Source of the DNA: Plakobranchus ocellatus
Taxonomy: Eukaryota > Mollusca > Gastropoda > Plakobranchidae
Assembly: GCA_019648995.1 (NCBI GenBank)
Contig: BLXT01003539.1
Coordinates: forward strand, 1,097,826 to 1,120,521
Reading direction: 5' to 3'
Length of the DNA: 22,696 nt
The position numbers and the translations under genes are program-made. The notes beneath the pieces were generated by a model. It saw nothing but the letters and a program-made list of their open reading frames with translations, was not told where the DNA came from and ran no database searches. Of this stretch, positions 21,043-22,696 are shown one piece after another. The number at the start of each line of letters is the position of its first letter. Within the stretch, counting starts at the first letter, position 1.

Positions 21043-21837
21043 CTAGATCTATCTAGATCGAAGTTGGCTTTCAAAAACTCCTGGACTTTTAAAACCAATT
21101 TCATACTATAGGCTAGTATATGCTCTTCATTCTAAATCTAGATCTATTTGAAGATGTAGACTAGAACAGAACATAAAATATGATTTTTTTGAACTACTTC
21201 AGCATACATCAGTTTTTGTTTATTTTACTTTATTTTATATATTCAATGAGTATGATGATTCTACCCTCGAGAATGAATAATTTTGGAAATAGGCTATGCT
21301 TGATTAAATGGTAGGCCTACTATTTAAGGTACAGTTTTACATTATGAAATATATAAAAGCTAATAGCCCCACTAATTCTAAAATTATGTTGATAGTTGAA
21401 AGAAGTTTGGCGAAGGCCAAGATATAGATCTACTATTTCAAGAAATTTATCTTGTATGGGGGCTCCCAAAAAGAGATAGATCTAGATCTACTAAACAAAA
21501 GTTCTAATTATATGGAAAGGAAAAGACTACATTTTATTAATGGCATAAATAAATCTAGATCAAAGGAAGATCGTAAGACTAATAAGTGTCACATCCATTC
21601 TAGATGTAAGGCCTAGATAGTAGGCCCCTAAACGTAAATCTTTGCTCCATTTTTCAATAAAGGGCTCTGCCGCAGAGGTGTTGGCTGTTTTTGGTCCCTT
21701 GATAATCGAAACCCTTGATTTAAGCCTAGAATGAAATTAAATATAATCTTGTCTAGATTTCTAGATCCACATTGTAAGTCTAAATTTGAATTACCAATTC
21801 CTACTTTTTTTTTTCGTCTAGGCTTTATCTAGATCTA
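21043..21837. repeat. Cluster of CTAGATCT-type palindromic words
   Basis: Copies or near copies of TCTAGATC / TAGATCTA occur at 21043, 21052, 21136, 21425, 21477, 21553, 21599, 21752, 21760 and 21827, with TAGGCCTA-like words between them. They are not tandem. Only isolated matches appear elsewhere in the window (for example near 3447). Confidence 0.6.
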
Positions 21838-21882
21838 ATTCACATGATCAATCTATTTATTAAAACGCTTTGCTAAGTTACA

Positions 21883-22260
21883 ATGAACATCCGCTGCAAC
21901 ATCAACACCGACATGGACCGCAACACCAATATCGTCCATACTGATGACGTAGAGCTGCCGTTAGTGAAGTCTGCGTCGCTGTCGGTGTGTAGATTGCTCG
22001 CCGCAAACGCCAACAACTACAGCAGCAGCAGCACGATCAGCTACCACCACACACCTAAGCACACGCAAACATACACACACACCCAAAGCACTACACAGTC
22101 TATCAGTGGTTGTGGGGGTCTCTAGTACTAGTGTTGCTGTGACCGACGCCGCCGGTGTTTGTTAGTGCTGTTCCAATGTAGTTGACGCAGCTGTCGACAG
22201 CAAGCAGTTCGCTGTGCGCACAAGTTGTCACCATTCTCTAGCTTTACAGACCCCATTGTG
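21883..22260. promoter_or_regulatory. CpG-dense island; candidate promoter or first exon
   Basis: About 20 CpG dinucleotides occur in roughly 350 bp, against long CpG-poor AT-rich DNA on both sides. It includes GACCGACGCCGCCGGTG, a CRE-like TGACGTAG near 21944 and a CAGCAGCAGCAG run. The zinc-finger gene needs an upstream non-coding exon on the minus strand, and this is the best-placed candidate. A TATATATA run just beyond it (about 22320-22328) could position minus-strand initiation near 22290. The plus strand has an 80-codon ORF (21883-22125) with a good start context but a repetitive Thr/Ser/His/Gln composition, so a divergent gene is also possible. Confidence 0.35.
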
Positions 22261-22696
22261 CTACAGAAGTAACGCATTTTACTAAAGTAGCAATTTTCCC
22301 TGGAGATCCCAGCTTACGATATATATATGTTAACCAAATTATTTAAGCATGTATTTTTCTAAACTTGTGTTGATCCTATTATGGAGTCGGGAGGACTTTA
22401 AACTTAGATGATAATCTTTCTACTTTCAGTTTTGATTTTAGGAATCTTATGCCAAGTGCCTGAGACGAATAACACGGACACTGCTGTTTGAAGATCAACA
22501 ATCCTAACGTTCAATAATATTAAGAGTGGGGTGTTCCTAACAAATCATACTGGGCCATAATGAACATTTTGAATCAGCTGTCAGTAATCAGTTTGGCTAT
22601 AATTATGATTAAAATATGTGAAGTTTTAATAGAAGGGGTGAAGAGGAAAGAACTCCAAAAAAGTGATAGCAGTTTGCATGTGTCTGTGTCTGTGTG
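22261..22696. other. AT-rich flank ending in a TG-rich tract
   Basis: It contains a TATATATA run near 22320 and acceptor-like TTTCTACTTTCAG and GATTTTAG sequences near 22430-22440. It ends in TGTGTCTGTGTCTGTGTG at the window edge. No gene is supported. Confidence 0.4.

Larger units (their letters stand above)
18229..21882. other. Putative 5' intron or upstream DNA of the zinc-finger gene
   Basis: A splice acceptor at 18229 implies an upstream exon, so this AT-rich stretch is probably intronic at least in part. It holds SINE copy 3, the 44-bp minisatellite and the CTAGATCT cluster. No coding exon is recognised. Confidence 0.5.

Noticed and set aside
21883..22125. 80-codon plus-strand ORF in the CpG island as a protein gene
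   Set aside because: The start context is fair, but the composition is repetitive (CAC/ACA and CAG runs) with no domain. It is better treated as promoter or UTR sequence.

Overview
This is AT-rich animal nuclear DNA. It has long non-coding stretches, homopolymer runs, tetranucleotide microsatellites, tRNA-derived SINEs and one intron-containing gene on the minus strand. A lophotrochozoan, most likely a mollusc, is my best guess from general appearance: SINE style, many-fingered zinc-finger protein, repeated TAGGCCTA- and CTAGATCT-like words. The sequence does not prove it.

The only gene I can defend encodes a large multi-zinc-finger protein. An exon at 18228-15855 carries 43 nt of 5' UTR, an ATG at 18185 and 777 codons. 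A phase-0 intron of 1,372 bp (15854-14483) leads to a terminal exon that encodes 770 residues and stops at 12170. The predicted protein is 1,547 aa with 22 zinc fingers, an AT-hook-like N terminus, a CX2C-X26-CX2C module and a strongly basic nuclear-localisation stretch. The fingers fall into seven groups of three, and in six groups the third finger ends in Cys instead of His (C2H2, C2H2, C2HC). The intron lies between the last His and the final Cys of finger 9, so splicing supplies that zinc ligand.

Layout: 1-5500 is AT-rich DNA with a SINE at about 1592-1770, a GATA satellite and other simple repeats. 5500-6350 holds weak exon-like segments and a second SINE with a duplicated core. 6350-12169 is AT-rich and lies downstream of the gene; part may be 3' UTR. 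12170-18228 is the gene. 18229 to about 21880 is probably a large 5' intron or upstream DNA, holding a third SINE and a 44-bp minisatellite. About 21040-21840 is dense in CTAGATCT-type words. 21883-22260 is a CpG-dense island and the best promoter or first-exon candidate, either for this gene or for a divergent neighbour. The window ends in a TG-rich tract.
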